Shown piece after piece: positions 1 through 8,761 of a stretch of 64,000 nucleotides of DNA. The notes under the pieces are model-generated. The model did no database searches. It saw only the letters and a program-made list of their open reading frames with translations, and was not told the DNA's origin. The stretch is from Chthonomonas sp. (GTDB lineage Bacteria; Armatimonadota; Fimbriimonadia; Fimbriimonadales; Fimbriimonadaceae). The translations under genes and the position numbers were made by a program. Numbering within the stretch: position 1 is the first letter of the stretch; each line of letters starts with the position of its first letter. The stretch covers positions 330,962 to 394,961 of the forward strand of contig JAEURR010000007.1 of the NCBI GenBank assembly GCA_016788115.1. The letters are read 5' to 3'.

Positions 1-7
1 CTCCGGC

Positions 8-95
<88 letters not shown>

Positions 96-109
96 CTCCG
101 ACCCCGAGC

Positions 110-658
110 TCACCCGCCGTGCAGTTCGCGGAACTTCTCTGCAGTCAGCACCGCCAGCACGTGATCGCGGTATGCCCCGCGTTTCCAGAGCTCTTGCGGG
201 ATCCGACCCGTGATCTCAAAGCCCTGCTTGGCAAGCATCCGCGGAGTCCTGGCATTCCCTTCCAGATAACCGCTGATGAGCATCCGCAGGTCGAGCACGT
301 CGAACGCGTATCGCGCCCGCAGCAGGGACGCCTCGGTACCGAACCCCTTGCCCCAAAAGGCTTTGTCGAGGAGCGTGCCGCATTGGGCGGTCCGATTCTG
401 CTTGCTCACTTGATGGAGCGCGGACTGGCCAATGTGGGTACCGTCCAGAAGTTCGACCCCGAAGATGATGTCACGCCCGTCGCTCGCGAGCATCCGGTCA
501 AACCACTCCGATTCGGCCTCGTGCGAGGTCGGCTCGTCGCTGATGAGCAGCCACTCGGTGACGTCCAGATCGTTCACCCAACGAAGGCAGTTCTCGAAGT
601 GACGCTCGCGACTGAGCGGCACCAGCCTAATTCTCTCACCCTCCAACCCGTCGGCCAT
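110..658 (-). CDS. GNAT-family N-acetyltransferase (RimJ/RimL-like)
   Basis: The 182-residue product fits the RimJ/RimL-type GNAT fold. It begins with GERIRLVPLSRE, a typical strand-1 sequence, has a middle segment ending FWGKGFGTEA that matches the acetyl-CoA binding motif (Q/RxxGxG/A), and ends with the NARTPRMLAKQGFEITGR region characteristic of RimL relatives. Such enzymes acetylate protein N termini, small molecules or antibiotics; the substrate cannot be told from sequence. No Shine-Dalgarno is visible. A TAGAAC hexamer (664-669, minus strand) lies 5 nt before the ATG, so the mRNA may be leaderless. It stands alone, convergent with the tRNA and downstream of the protease gene on the same strand. 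Confidence 0.85.
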   Translation of the reverse strand: MADGLEGERIRLVPLSRERHFENCLRWVNDLDVTEWLLISDEPTSHEAESEWFDRMLASDGRDIIFGVELLDGTHIGQSALHQVSKQNRTAQCGTLLDKAFWGKGFGTEASLLRARYAFDVLDLRMLISGYLEGNARTPRMLAKQGFEITGRIPQELWKRGAYRDHVLAVLTAEKFRELHGG

Positions 659-680
659 GCCGCGTTCTACCCCACGGCGG

Positions 681-1835
681 CTACTTGATCTTCAGCGATT
701 TGGAGATGGTATCGAGTTGTTGCATCCCCGCCCGCGAATCGACCTGAGTGGTGGCGACGACCAGCCAGAGCTTTGTCCCCTTGCGGATCACCGTGGCGCA
801 TTCGATCTCGACATCGCGGCCCATGCGGCTCGTCGTGATGACGCTCTGCGCCTCGTCGGCCCCAGGCACTTCGACCGCCACGAGCGCTGGATTCTCCACC
901 ACCGAGCCGTCCAGTTGCATGGCACCCGCCTTGCGGTCCAATTGGATCTCGGCTGCGATGTCGTGCACCGTCGGGCATTGTCCCTTCTTGAACCCAAAAA
1001 ACGTGATCGCAAGGGAGAGCTCGTCGGTCTTGATGCGCGAGCTGCGGTATGACGTCGCAATGACCTCGAGGTCTTTGTCCAGCGTGGTATCCACGACTCC
1101 AAGTGGTCTCGGCAAGCTCAAGGTCAGCCCCGTATCGGCAAAGTCCGTCGGCTTCCACTTCTCTGTAGCACTGACCGTTTGGGCGGCGTGCTTGAGCGGG
1201 AGCTTGGCGATTGCCCCCAGGCGGTTGAGTTGCGAAACGTACGTCGTCGGGACGGCGAAATTCAGGTTCTGCCCGTCCGTCCGCTGGTAGCTCACGACCC
1301 CCACCGCTTCGCCTGCGCTGTTGATCAGCGGCGAACCACTGTTGCCCGGCGAGACCGGCGCACTGAATTGGATCGTCTGCATGCCGTCTTCGCGCCGCAC
1401 CTGATTCACGATCCCCGACGTGATGGAGAACTCCAGCCCCTTGGGTGCTCCGATCACGAACGCCTCAGCCCCCACCGATGGCAGAGCATCGCGCAGTGTC
1501 AAGAAAGAAAATCGTGAGCCCGTGACCTTCAGCAGCGCAAGATCGCGCGTCTCGTCGGTGTCAATCACTCCCTGGACCGTCGCGACCGTGCCGTCCTCAA
1601 ACCGCGCTTGAATGGATGCCGCATCGCGGATGACGTGATAGGCCGTCAAGGCCAGTCCGTCACTGGAGATGAAGAAGCCTGTGCCGTTGCCGACGCGTTG
1701 ACCTTTGACATCATTCACGATCAGGGTCATGACTGAGCCGCTGGACTTGCGGTAGATCTCTTCGGCATTGAGGGCCTGAGCCGACGCGACGGTAATGAAC
1801 AGCAGACTTGCGGATAGCAGGGCTCGGTGGATCAT
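681..1835 (-). CDS. Secreted trypsin-like serine protease (HtrA/DegP-like, no PDZ seen)
   Basis: The 384-residue product starts with a signal peptide (positively charged MIHR, hydrophobic run, AQA cleavage site near residue 21). The catalytic triad is visible: His in TAYHVIRDA, Asp in TDETRDLALLKV, and Ser in SPGNSGSPL. The C-terminal about 170 residues do not look like a PDZ domain. The ATG at 1835 was chosen over an upstream one because it follows AGGAGAG and leaves a clean signal peptide. It is likely a periplasmic quality-control or processing protease. The C-terminal half has no function I recognise. Confidence 0.85.
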   Translation of the reverse strand: MIHRALLSASLLFITVASAQALNAEEIYRKSSGSVMTLIVNDVKGQRVGNGTGFFISSDGLALTAYHVIRDAASIQARFEDGTVATVQGVIDTDETRDLALLKVTGSRFSFLTLRDALPSVGAEAFVIGAPKGLEFSITSGIVNQVRREDGMQTIQFSAPVSPGNSGSPLINSAGEAVGVVSYQRTDGQNLNFAVPTTYVSQLNRLGAIAKLPLKHAAQTVSATEKWKPTDFADTGLTLSLPRPLGVVDTTLDKDLEVIATSYRSSRIKTDELSLAITFFGFKKGQCPTVHDIAAEIQLDRKAGAMQLDGSVVENPALVAVEVPGADEAQSVITTSRMGRDVEIECATVIRKGTKLWLVVATTQVDSRAGMQQLDTISKSLKIK

Positions 1836-1940
1836 GGGGTCTCTCCTGAGCTCGCACCAGCAAAGGGTGCGGCATAGCACTATCCTTTACAGCGGCATCC
1901 ATGCCAGTTTCCCCATGCCAGAATTGCCAGAATTGCACCG

Positions 1941-2153
1941 CTAAACGCGAATGTCGAGAACCTGGCCTCTTCCCTCGGTCTGTCGAAGAAGCTCTGCAGC
2001 TTGGTCCTTCTGCATGTCCAAAGACTTCTTCAAGACCGCGGCCTGGAGCCGCTGACGGAGCTCTTCCGAGCTACCCGTCTGACTCAGCGCCTGGATCGCT
2101 GCCTGATTCGCGCCATCGATTCTCATCCATCTTTGAATGTCGGTACCTGACAC
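1941..2153 (-). CDS. Small YjfB-like putative motility protein
   Basis: A 70-residue polypeptide whose second half (AAVLKKSLDMQKDQAAELL) resembles the YjfB family of small putative motility proteins, which share a VLKKAMDxxxxQxxxLL core. The start is uncertain: the open frame begins with GTG at 2153 and a methionine follows at about 2126. Function is unknown. The presence of a flagellin gene in the same window makes a motility link reasonable but not shown. Confidence 0.55.
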   Translation of the reverse strand: MSGTDIQRWMRIDGANQAAIQALSQTGSSEELRQRLQAAVLKKSLDMQKDQAAELLRQTEGRGQVLDIRV

Positions 2154-2239
2154 AAAAAATGGAGGTCCAGATGGGGCTGAACCTCCGAGTGCTTGGTCTT
2201 CTGTCTATCGTTGCTGCTGCGACTGAGTCGCTAGGTGTG

Positions 2240-2836
2240 TTATGGAATTTGTATGCCGCGCTTCAGGACTGCCGTGCGAAGCAGCTTGCGGCCGCGGTGG
2301 ATGCGCGAACGGACGGTACCGATCGTGGTGCGCTGGCGTTCGGCGATCTCGCCGTAGCTCAGCTCTTCCAGATCGCACATCGTGATTGCATCGCGATACA
2401 CATCGGGCAAATCGGCCAGTGCGCGATGCAGTTCGGCCCGGAACTCCTGAAGAATGTAGTCTTGGTCAGGAGTCGCCGAATCGTCGGCAACGATGATCTC
2501 CTGCACGTCGCCGTCGACTGGGCTCACCATGGAGTTCAACGACTCGGCTCGGCGAATCGGATTTTCGCGTCGGCGCAGGTCCAGGAAAGCTCGCTGCATG
2601 ATGCGGAGCAGCCAGTTCAGGAACGGTCGGCCATCGGCGTACGAGTCGAAGGCGCGCCAAGCCTTCACGTACGTGTCCTGCACCAGGTCCTCCGCTTCGA
2701 CGTGGTTTCGCGTGAGTTGGAGGGCCATGCTGAAAGCTCGGCGACGCGTACGTTCGTACAACGATTCGAATCGGCGAAATTCCGATTCAGATCGAATAAC
2801 GATTCCAGACTGGTCGAGGCTTGCAGAGTTGGTCAT
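2240..2836 (-). CDS. ECF-type RNA polymerase sigma factor
   Basis: The 198-residue product has a sigma-70 region 2 (residues about 27-95, with AEDLVQDTYVKAWRAFDSY and WLLRIMQRAFLDLRRRE) and a region 4 helix-turn-helix near the C terminus (LPDVYRDAITMCDLEELSYGEIA then TIGTVRSRIHRGRKLL). The spacing without region 3 is typical of ECF or group 4 sigma factors. A GAGGG Shine-Dalgarno lies 8 nt before the ATG and a TATATT -10-like element about 27 nt upstream. No anti-sigma gene is adjacent. Confidence 0.92.
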   Translation of the reverse strand: MTNSASLDQSGIVIRSESEFRRFESLYERTRRRAFSMALQLTRNHVEAEDLVQDTYVKAWRAFDSYADGRPFLNWLLRIMQRAFLDLRRRENPIRRAESLNSMVSPVDGDVQEIIVADDSATPDQDYILQEFRAELHRALADLPDVYRDAITMCDLEELSYGEIAERQRTTIGTVRSRIHRGRKLLRTAVLKRGIQIP

Positions 2837-3001
2837 CAGTGTCCCTCTTTCTCTAATATATCAAGAATCAGTGATTAAATGCAAAAATTTATGATGATAC
2901 GATGATATTTATCGATGACTAGTATTTTTACCTGGCGCGCGATTGCCTTCGATGAGGGTACACGTCTGCTGTTCCCGCAAGGGGGCATCAGGGAGGATCC
3001 G

Positions 3002-3367
3002 TTGAAGCTCGTATTCATCACCGACGACAATGAAGTCATCAAGACCACCAAGGACGCATACCGTTTGGGTGAGGAGGTGGTCATTCACGCAGATTGGCAC
3101 GCCGGTTTGGACGCGTGCGACGGTGCCGACATGATCTTCGTTGACCTCGTGACGACCTTGGCCGATCCCCACAAGATTGCGGGCTACGAGCAGTTCGCAG
3201 CCGCCAAAATGGCCCACCCGGTTGCGAGCAAGGTTCCCCTAGTGCTCATCGCGCCCGAGCCCGAATACGAGTTGGACTTCATGGCGGGCTGGCCCGATTT
3301 CGTCTTCACCCACATCCGCAAGCCGGTCAATGAAAAGATCTTTCGGCGAGTCGTCACGTATATCTGA
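3002..3367 (+). CDS. Hypothetical protein, receiver-like
   Basis: The 121-residue product starting at TTG 3002 begins MKLVFITDDNEVIK and contains GADMIFVDLVT and PLVLIAPEPE, then VFTHIRKPVNEKIFRRVV. The order of a beta strand with two acidic residues, a DMIFVDL strand and a late K-P resembles a CheY-like receiver fold. This is inference from pattern only. The TTG start is preferred because AGGGAGG precedes it at a good distance; an in-frame ATG at 2915 would add 29 residues without family-like sequence. It lies just upstream of the dCMP deaminase operon. Confidence 0.6.
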   Translation: MKLVFITDDNEVIKTTKDAYRLGEEVVIHADWHAGLDACDGADMIFVDLVTTLADPHKIAGYEQFAAAKMAHPVASKVPLVLIAPEPEYELDFMAGWPDFVFTHIRKPVNEKIFRRVVTYI

Positions 3368-3393
3368 CAGGCGACACCCAGGTTCGCCATAAT

Positions 3394-3876
3394 GTGAGCG
3401 TGCTCGTGGACCGGCCATCCTGGGACTCCTACTTTATGCAGATCGCGCATCTGGTCGCGACCCGAGCGACCTGCCAGCGCCGATCGGTCGGTGCGGTAAT
3501 CGTCCGCGAGAAACGCATCCTCGCCACCGGCTACAACGGCGCACCACGAGGCCTCGGTCACTGCCCTTCCGAAGGACCCCTGCACGACTGGCCCCTGGGC
3601 TGCATGCGCGCCGGACACTGCATCCGTTCGCTCCACGCCGAGCAGAACGCCCTGCTCCAAGCTGCCATGATCGGGATCGCTTGCGAAGGCGCTTCCATGT
3701 ACGTCACCTGCCAACCGTGCAACACCTGCGCAAAAATGATCATTAACGCGGGCATCACAAAGGTCATCTACGAAGGCGAGTACCCCGATGAGTTCTCTAT
3801 CGAGCTCTTCCGCGATGCGAACCTTGAGCTCTATCAATTCGGCGACGACACGCTAACCAAGGTGGCGCTCTCGTGA
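3394..3876 (+). CDS. dCMP/cytidine deaminase family protein (ComEB-like)
   Basis: The 160-residue enzyme has the zinc deaminase signature: SLHAEQNAL supplies the zinc-binding His and the catalytic Glu, and CQPCNTC supplies the two zinc-binding cysteines. The N-terminal WDSYFMQIAHLVATRATCQRRSVGAVIV is typical of deoxycytidylate deaminases and late-competence ComEB proteins, which convert dCMP to dUMP. The start is GTG at 3394 because the overlapping ATG at 3392 is followed by a stop. Its stop overlaps the next gene's GTG, so the two are translationally coupled. Confidence 0.93.
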   Translation: MSVLVDRPSWDSYFMQIAHLVATRATCQRRSVGAVIVREKRILATGYNGAPRGLGHCPSEGPLHDWPLGCMRAGHCIRSLHAEQNALLQAAMIGIACEGASMYVTCQPCNTCAKMIINAGITKVIYEGEYPDEFSIELFRDANLELYQFGDDTLTKVALS

Positions 3877-4913
3877 GTTCCCTCGTCCAACTCCTGGCTG
3901 CTGCCACACCCCGCGACCGGTTTCTCGACGGCTTTCGCTATCCGTTCCTGGCTCTGGTTATCGCGGCTACCGTCGCCTGGTTCCTGACGCCGCTCGTGCG
4001 CAAAGTCGCCATTGACCGCGGAGTCATTGATGACCCCAAGGCTGACGACCGCCGGGTCCACACCGAGCCGATCCCTCGCTGGGGTGGCATCGCTATCTAC
4101 GCGGGCATCCTCGCGTCGCTCGCCGCGGTGCTCCCGTTTGCCTATCCCCACAAACCGTTCCCCGTCTATCTCGTGGGCATCCTAGTGTGCGGCGCGGTCA
4201 TCGTGGTCATGGGAGCGCTCGATGACCTATACAAATACTCAGCCAAGGTCCAACTGCTCTACATCATTGGCCTCGCCGTCGCCGTCCAGTTCTTCATTGG
4301 GCCTGCGGGTCAGGTTCAAATCCACGGGTTCCAACCGTTCTGGGGCAAGGATTTGCCGTGGGTCGATTTCGCTTGGGCCACCGTCCCGCTGACCGCCATC
4401 TACATCTTCTTGATCACCAAGACGATGGACACCATCGACGGGATCGACGGCCTGGCAGCGGGCATCGCTGCGATCTCAAGCTCGACTCTGGCGATCATCG
4501 CCGTCTTTAGCGAACAACCGCGGGTCGCGCTGGTCTGCGCCGCCACCGGCGGGGCCGCACTCGGTTTTCTGCGCCACAACTACAATCCCGCACGCATCTT
4601 CATGGGCACAGGCGGCGCGCAACTGCTCGGGTTCATGCTCGCCTCGCTCACGATTGTCGGCGCGATCAAGACCGCCGCGGCGGTCGCACTCATCATTCCT
4701 GTCCTGGTCTTCGGAGTCCCCGTCTTCGATGCCGCATTTGTGGTCTTCCGCCGCATCCTGCACCGCCAGCCGATCACGCAGGCCGACAAACGGCACCTGC
4801 ACCATACGCTGATGAGCCGCGGGCTGAACCAGCGCCAAACAGTGTGGATTCTGTACTCACTCGCCATGCTGCTGTGCGCGATCCTGCTCGTCACGGTGAG
4901 AACTCTTGGCTAA
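3873..4913 (+). CDS. Undecaprenyl-phosphate sugar-1-phosphate transferase (WecA/TagO type)
   Basis: This 346-residue polytopic membrane protein has MraY/WecA superfamily motifs: IDDPKADDRRVH in the first cytoplasmic loop, MGALDDLYK, the catalytic KTMDTIDGIDGLA, and the C-terminal ADKRHLHHTLMSRG loop whose HxH points to WecA/TagO rather than MraY. It should attach GlcNAc-1-phosphate (or a related sugar) to undecaprenyl phosphate at the inner membrane. The GTG start overlaps dCMP deaminase by 4 nt, and the 3' end overlaps the wecB-like gene by 8 nt. The wecB and uppP neighbours support a role in lipid-linked surface polymer synthesis. Confidence 0.9.
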   Translation: MSSLVQLLAAATPRDRFLDGFRYPFLALVIAATVAWFLTPLVRKVAIDRGVIDDPKADDRRVHTEPIPRWGGIAIYAGILASLAAVLPFAYPHKPFPVYLVGILVCGAVIVVMGALDDLYKYSAKVQLLYIIGLAVAVQFFIGPAGQVQIHGFQPFWGKDLPWVDFAWATVPLTAIYIFLITKTMDTIDGIDGLAAGIAAISSSTLAIIAVFSEQPRVALVCAATGGAALGFLRHNYNPARIFMGTGGAQLLGFMLASLTIVGAIKTAAAVALIIPVLVFGVPVFDAAFVVFRRILHRQPITQADKRHLHHTLMSRGLNQRQTVWILYSLAMLLCAILLVTVRTLG

Positions 4914-6060
4914 GCCACGCATTGTCTGCGTCGTGGGCACCCGCCCGGACACGATCAAGTCTGCGCCGGTCATCCAAGAGCTTCGGCGCTACCAGCACGT
5001 TTGCGAGACCGTCGTCATCGCCACCGGCCAGCACCGAGAGATGCTCGCCCAAGCGCTAGAAACCTTCGACATCGTCCCGAACGTGGACTTCGCGGTTATG
5101 ACACCGGGCCAGACGCTCGCCGACATTACCACCCGAACGCTCTCGCAGCTGGATCGCTACCTCGCCGAGCACGAAGCCCAGATCGTGCTTGCTCAGGGCG
5201 ACACCACCACCACCTTCGTCGCCGGCCTCGCAGCGTTTTACCGCCAGATACCGTTCGGCCATATCGAGGCGGGTCTTCGCACGCCAACCATCTGGAGCCC
5301 GTTCCCCGAGGAGTTCAACCGCCGCGCAGTGGGGATGTTCGCTGCCCTCCACTTCGCTCCCACCACCGAATCCGCGGACAATTTGCGCAAAGAGGGCATC
5401 ACTGCCGGACTGCACGTCACCGGGAACACGGGGATTGATGCCGTACGCCAGGTCGCGGAGCGCTCCACCGCGCAGTGGGCCGACGACCACCCAGGCCGGG
5501 TCATCCTGCTCACCACCCATCGTCGCGAAAACTGGGGTGCGCCCCAACGGGCCATCGCGCGCGCTGCGCGCGCGCTCCTCGATGCTTTCCCCGACACGCT
5601 CCTGATCGCCGCCATGCACCGCAACCCCGCCGTGCGTGAGATTCTGCGCGACGAGCTAGGAGCCCACCCGCGCGCCCAGCTCATCGAGCCGCCCGAGTAC
5701 GCCGACTTTGTGAAGCTCATGCAGCGCGCCCACCTGATCCTCACCGACTCCGGCGGAGTTCAAGAGGAGGCACCCGCGTTCGGTCGACCAGTACTGGTGC
5801 TGCGCGAAACGACCGAGCGGCCCGAGGGTGTCGATGCTGGAGTCGCCAAACTCGTGGGCGCAGACTACGACACCATTGTTCGGAGCGGCTCGGAACTCCT
5901 GTCCGATCCTACCGCTTACGCCGCCATGTCCCAGGCCCAGAGCCCCTATGGCGATGGGCGTGCCGCACAACGAATTCGGTATCTTGTCCTTCGGTTCCTG
6001 GGAATCGACGCGGAACCGGAGGCCATGTGGGATTCTTCCAAGCCATCGTCTACGGCATAG
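4906..6060 (+). CDS. wecB: UDP-N-acetylglucosamine 2-epimerase (non-hydrolysing)
   Basis: The 384-residue cytosolic enzyme begins VGTRPDTIKSAPVI and carries HIEAGLRT, PEEFNRR, LTTHRRENWG and TDSGGVQEEAPAFGRPVLVLRETTERPEG, all hallmarks of WecB/MnaA. It interconverts UDP-GlcNAc and UDP-ManNAc, providing ManNAc for a surface polymer built on the lipid primed by the upstream transferase. Translation appears to start at TTG 4906 inside the end of that gene. The 3' end overlaps uppP by 34 nt, an unusually long overlap. Confidence 0.94.
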   Translation: MAKPRIVCVVGTRPDTIKSAPVIQELRRYQHVCETVVIATGQHREMLAQALETFDIVPNVDFAVMTPGQTLADITTRTLSQLDRYLAEHEAQIVLAQGDTTTTFVAGLAAFYRQIPFGHIEAGLRTPTIWSPFPEEFNRRAVGMFAALHFAPTTESADNLRKEGITAGLHVTGNTGIDAVRQVAERSTAQWADDHPGRVILLTTHRRENWGAPQRAIARAARALLDAFPDTLLIAAMHRNPAVREILRDELGAHPRAQLIEPPEYADFVKLMQRAHLILTDSGGVQEEAPAFGRPVLVLRETTERPEGVDAGVAKLVGADYDTIVRSGSELLSDPTAYAAMSQAQSPYGDGRAAQRIRYLVLRFLGIDAEPEAMWDSSKPSSTA

Positions 6061-6893
6061 TTCAGGGCATCGCCGAATGGCTGCCGATCAGCAGCACCGC
6101 GCACTTGCGCGTCGTGCCTGCCCTGCTTGGTTGGCCCGATCCTGGTGCTGCGTTCACGGCTGTCATCCAGTTGGGCACGCTCCTGGCGGTGCTGATCTAC
6201 TTCAGAAACGATCTGGGCAAGGCACTCATGGCCTGGGTCCGATCCATCGGCGACCCGGCTCAGCGCCGCACCGTCGAAGGAAAGATGGGATGGGCCATCT
6301 TCTTTGGCACCCTGCCGATTGTCATCTGCGGACTCCTCTTCCAGCACGATATCAAGGGTTCGCTACGCTCCTTGAACGTAGTTGCCGTCATGCTAATCGT
6401 CGTGGGCATCGTCATGCTTATCGCCGAGCGGTTCGGCAAGCAGCGGCGCGGCATCGAGGACGTCACCGTCAAGGACGGCATCATCGTCGGGTTGTGGCAA
6501 GCCGTCGCGTTGATCCCAGGTGCGAGCCGCAGCGGTAGCACCATCAGCGGAAGCCTCTTCAGCGGATTTGACCGCGGCACCGCGGCCCGTTTCTCGTTCC
6601 TACTGAGCGTTCCCAGCATCTTCGCCGCCGGGCTAAAGGAGCTGTGGGAGATCCGCCACGACATCGCGGGTCCGATGCTCGGCCCGATCGTCGTCGCCAC
6701 CATCGTCTCGTTCATCGTCGGTTACGCCAGCATAGCGTGGCTCATCGGTTACCTGCAACGGCGCTCCACCGGCATCTTCGTGGCCTATCGCATCGCGCTC
6801 GGCATCTTGCTCCTCGCGCTCATCAGCGCTGGAAAGCTCGACCCGAACGCCGGAATCGCCCCAGAGGTCCCTAGTGTTTCGACGACGCGTTAA
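6027..6893 (+). CDS. uppP: Undecaprenyl-diphosphatase (BacA family)
   Basis: A 288-residue membrane protein that starts inside wecB. It contains GIAEWLPISSTAHL, a variant of the BacA motif EfLPiSStgHl, and PGASRSGSTISG, the second active-site motif. It recycles undecaprenyl diphosphate to the monophosphate carrier used in wall and surface polysaccharide export, which fits the upstream WecA/WecB genes. About eight membrane segments are evident. Its stop overlaps pth by 20 nt. Confidence 0.93.
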   Translation: MGFFQAIVYGIVQGIAEWLPISSTAHLRVVPALLGWPDPGAAFTAVIQLGTLLAVLIYFRNDLGKALMAWVRSIGDPAQRRTVEGKMGWAIFFGTLPIVICGLLFQHDIKGSLRSLNVVAVMLIVVGIVMLIAERFGKQRRGIEDVTVKDGIIVGLWQAVALIPGASRSGSTISGSLFSGFDRGTAARFSFLLSVPSIFAAGLKELWEIRHDIAGPMLGPIVVATIVSFIVGYASIAWLIGYLQRRSTGIFVAYRIALGILLLALISAGKLDPNAGIAPEVPSVSTTR

Positions 6894-7479
6894 GGAGCCT
6901 GCCGCGCAGCCCGAGTGGCTGATCGTCGGACTGGGCAACCCTGGACCGCAGTACAGCGGCACCCGTCACAACGTAGGATTCGAGGCGATCGACCAGCTCG
7001 CCGAGCGCGCCAAAATCCGGATCGCCGACCGTAGATTTCAAGCGGTTTTTGGCGTCGGTAACGTTGGTGGCAGCCCGATCATGCTCGCCAAGCCGATGAC
7101 TTATATGAACCTCAGTGGCCAGGCAGTTGCCGCGCTGCTGCGCCACACCAATCTAACCCCCGACCGTCTGGTGGTTATCACCGACGACCTTGACCTTGAC
7201 CCAGGCCGTGTTCGAATGAAGCCACACGGAGGCGCGGGCGGCCACAACGGCCACCGCAGCATCATCAGCAGCCTGGGGACGGATCGATACGCACGCATCA
7301 AAGTCGGTATCGGCAAAGGTGATCACTCGGGCCGGGACCACGTGCTGAGCACTTTCACCCCGGACGAACGTGCGCTGCTGCGCGAGGCGATGCAAACCCT
7401 CTGCGAAGGGATCGAAATCCTTGTCCAGCAAGGCATGAATCATGCTCTGACGAAGGTCAATACTGCTTCAAACCACTAG
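6874..7479 (+). CDS. pth: Peptidyl-tRNA hydrolase
   Basis: The 201-residue product has the Pth signature LIVGLGNPGPQYSGTRHNVGF (catalytic His in RHNVG), then KPMTYMNLSG, VITDDLDLDPGRVR and GGAGGHNGHRSI. It releases tRNA from prematurely terminated peptidyl-tRNA. A GTG start at 6874 lies inside the end of uppP, so it is the last gene of a five-gene overlapping run that begins with the dCMP deaminase. Extra residues before EWLIVGLG are consistent with a short N-terminal tail. Confidence 0.95.
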   Translation: MFRRRVKEPAAQPEWLIVGLGNPGPQYSGTRHNVGFEAIDQLAERAKIRIADRRFQAVFGVGNVGGSPIMLAKPMTYMNLSGQAVAALLRHTNLTPDRLVVITDDLDLDPGRVRMKPHGGAGGHNGHRSIISSLGTDRYARIKVGIGKGDHSGRDHVLSTFTPDERALLREAMQTLCEGIEILVQQGMNHALTKVNTASNH

Positions 7480-7830
7480 CGGTTCGCGCTGCCGTTCGCA
7501 GTAGCTGTGCTGCACGTGCAAGACATGCACGGCCCGGCACTCGGGACCCCAGATCCGCTGACACTGACCCGCAAAGGCGATGTACATGAGTTGTCCATCG
7601 CGGGACTGTCGCCAGCCCGAACGCCCCGCGCCAGACTTGAGCATCACGAACTGGCTGGGACCGATGTGGACATCGTCGTTGAAGAGGTGGCTCCCCGCCT
7701 GACCCTCGTAGGCCAACTCGCTGAGCACGAGATGCCCTCGCAAGTGCTGCCGCATGGCACCCTGGTTCTGCAAGAGAACAAACTCGCCCTCTACTTGATC
7801 GCTCCGCTGTACGCCTACGATTCGAATCAT
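7468..7830 (-). CDS. Conserved-looking hypothetical protein
   Basis: A 120-residue open frame convergent with pth, overlapping its end by 12 nt. The sequence IRIVGVQRSDQVEGEFVLLQNQG followed by SHLFNDDVHIGPSQFVMLKSG alternates beta strands in a way that recalls small beta-sandwich domains such as lamin-tail-like modules, but I do not recognise the family. No signal peptide or membrane segment is visible. A GATACC hexamer sits 6 nt before the ATG, weak support for leaderless expression. Confidence 0.5.
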   Translation of the reverse strand: MIRIVGVQRSDQVEGEFVLLQNQGAMRQHLRGHLVLSELAYEGQAGSHLFNDDVHIGPSQFVMLKSGAGRSGWRQSRDGQLMYIAFAGQCQRIWGPECRAVHVLHVQHSYCERQREPLVV

Positions 7831-7999
7831 GTCCCCGGTATCCCTAACAGGACGGACGGGACGATGCGCAGAAGTGATTCAGAAATTTCGGGTTCAAAGG
7901 AAGCTGGTCAACCGGAGGGACAGAGCAATGCGGCGGGGGAAGATGGAACGGTTCGGGAATGAAGTGTCATGCGCCTAGCCGAGGTTCACCAGGACCAAA

Positions 8000-8593
8000 A
8001 TGAAACCGATGCGCTCCCTCTTCGATGACCCGCTCCCGGCTGAAGGGCTGGACCTCGTTCCGAACTTCGTGCAGCATCAGACCGAGTTGTTGCATACCAT
8101 TGACACGCAATCGTGGATCACCGATCTGACGCGCCGGGTGCAACACTACGGCTGGCGATACGACTATCGATCGCGGGCGGTCGACCAGCATGCTTACCTC
8201 GGCCCCCTGCCCGAATTCCTTCAGGTTCTCGCCGTCCGTTTGCACGACGAAGGGCGGATGGCGTCCATCCCGGACCAAGCCATCGTCAACGAGTACCTGC
8301 CCGGTCAAGGCATCGCGGCCCATATCGACTGCGAGCCGTGCTTCGGACCGCAGCTTGCAACGCTGTCGCTCGGCGACGACTATCCGATGCGCTTCACCCA
8401 CGTCGCATCGGGGGACGCCTTCGAGATCTGGCTTCCGCAACGCTCAGTGTGCATCATGTCCGGACCAGCCCGATACGAATGGCGGCACGAGATCGCCAAG
8501 CGCAAATCCGATGCCTTGAGCGGAGCACGCAAGCAGCGGAAGCGAAGAGTCTCCGTCACGTTCCGAACCGTGACCAGGGTTCGTGGCACGTAG
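8000..8593 (+). CDS. AlkB-like 2-oxoglutarate/Fe(II) oxygenase
   Basis: The 197-residue protein shows the AlkB layout: NEYLPGQGIAAHIDCEP supplies the iron-binding HxD, the distal His lies in YEWRHEIA, and RRVSVTFR supplies the arginines that bind 2-oxoglutarate. AlkB-type enzymes demethylate alkylated nucleic acids; eukaryotic ALKBH8-like and short bacterial relatives share this form. The ATG at 8000 gives a good length. About 170 nt upstream, back to 7831, hold no evident gene. Confidence 0.85.
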   Translation: MKPMRSLFDDPLPAEGLDLVPNFVQHQTELLHTIDTQSWITDLTRRVQHYGWRYDYRSRAVDQHAYLGPLPEFLQVLAVRLHDEGRMASIPDQAIVNEYLPGQGIAAHIDCEPCFGPQLATLSLGDDYPMRFTHVASGDAFEIWLPQRSVCIMSGPARYEWRHEIAKRKSDALSGARKQRKRRVSVTFRTVTRVRGT

Positions 8594-8761
8594 CCGTTCC
8601 TTGAGTACCGTCGTGGAGATTCCGGCAGCGGCCGCTTCGATAGGGTGGTCAAGGCGAGTGGCCAGCGAGGGGGCGATGGCGTTGGATACTCACCGCAGAT
8701 TACGAAACTGTATTCGCCTTGCCCCAGCGATCCCCCTGCCCTCCGTCTCGTAGAGTGCTTC

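Noticed and set aside
1899..1940. Short direct repeat CCAGAATTG twice in tandem between the protease and the YjfB-like gene.
   Set aside because: Two copies of 9 nt in one place are not enough to infer a function.
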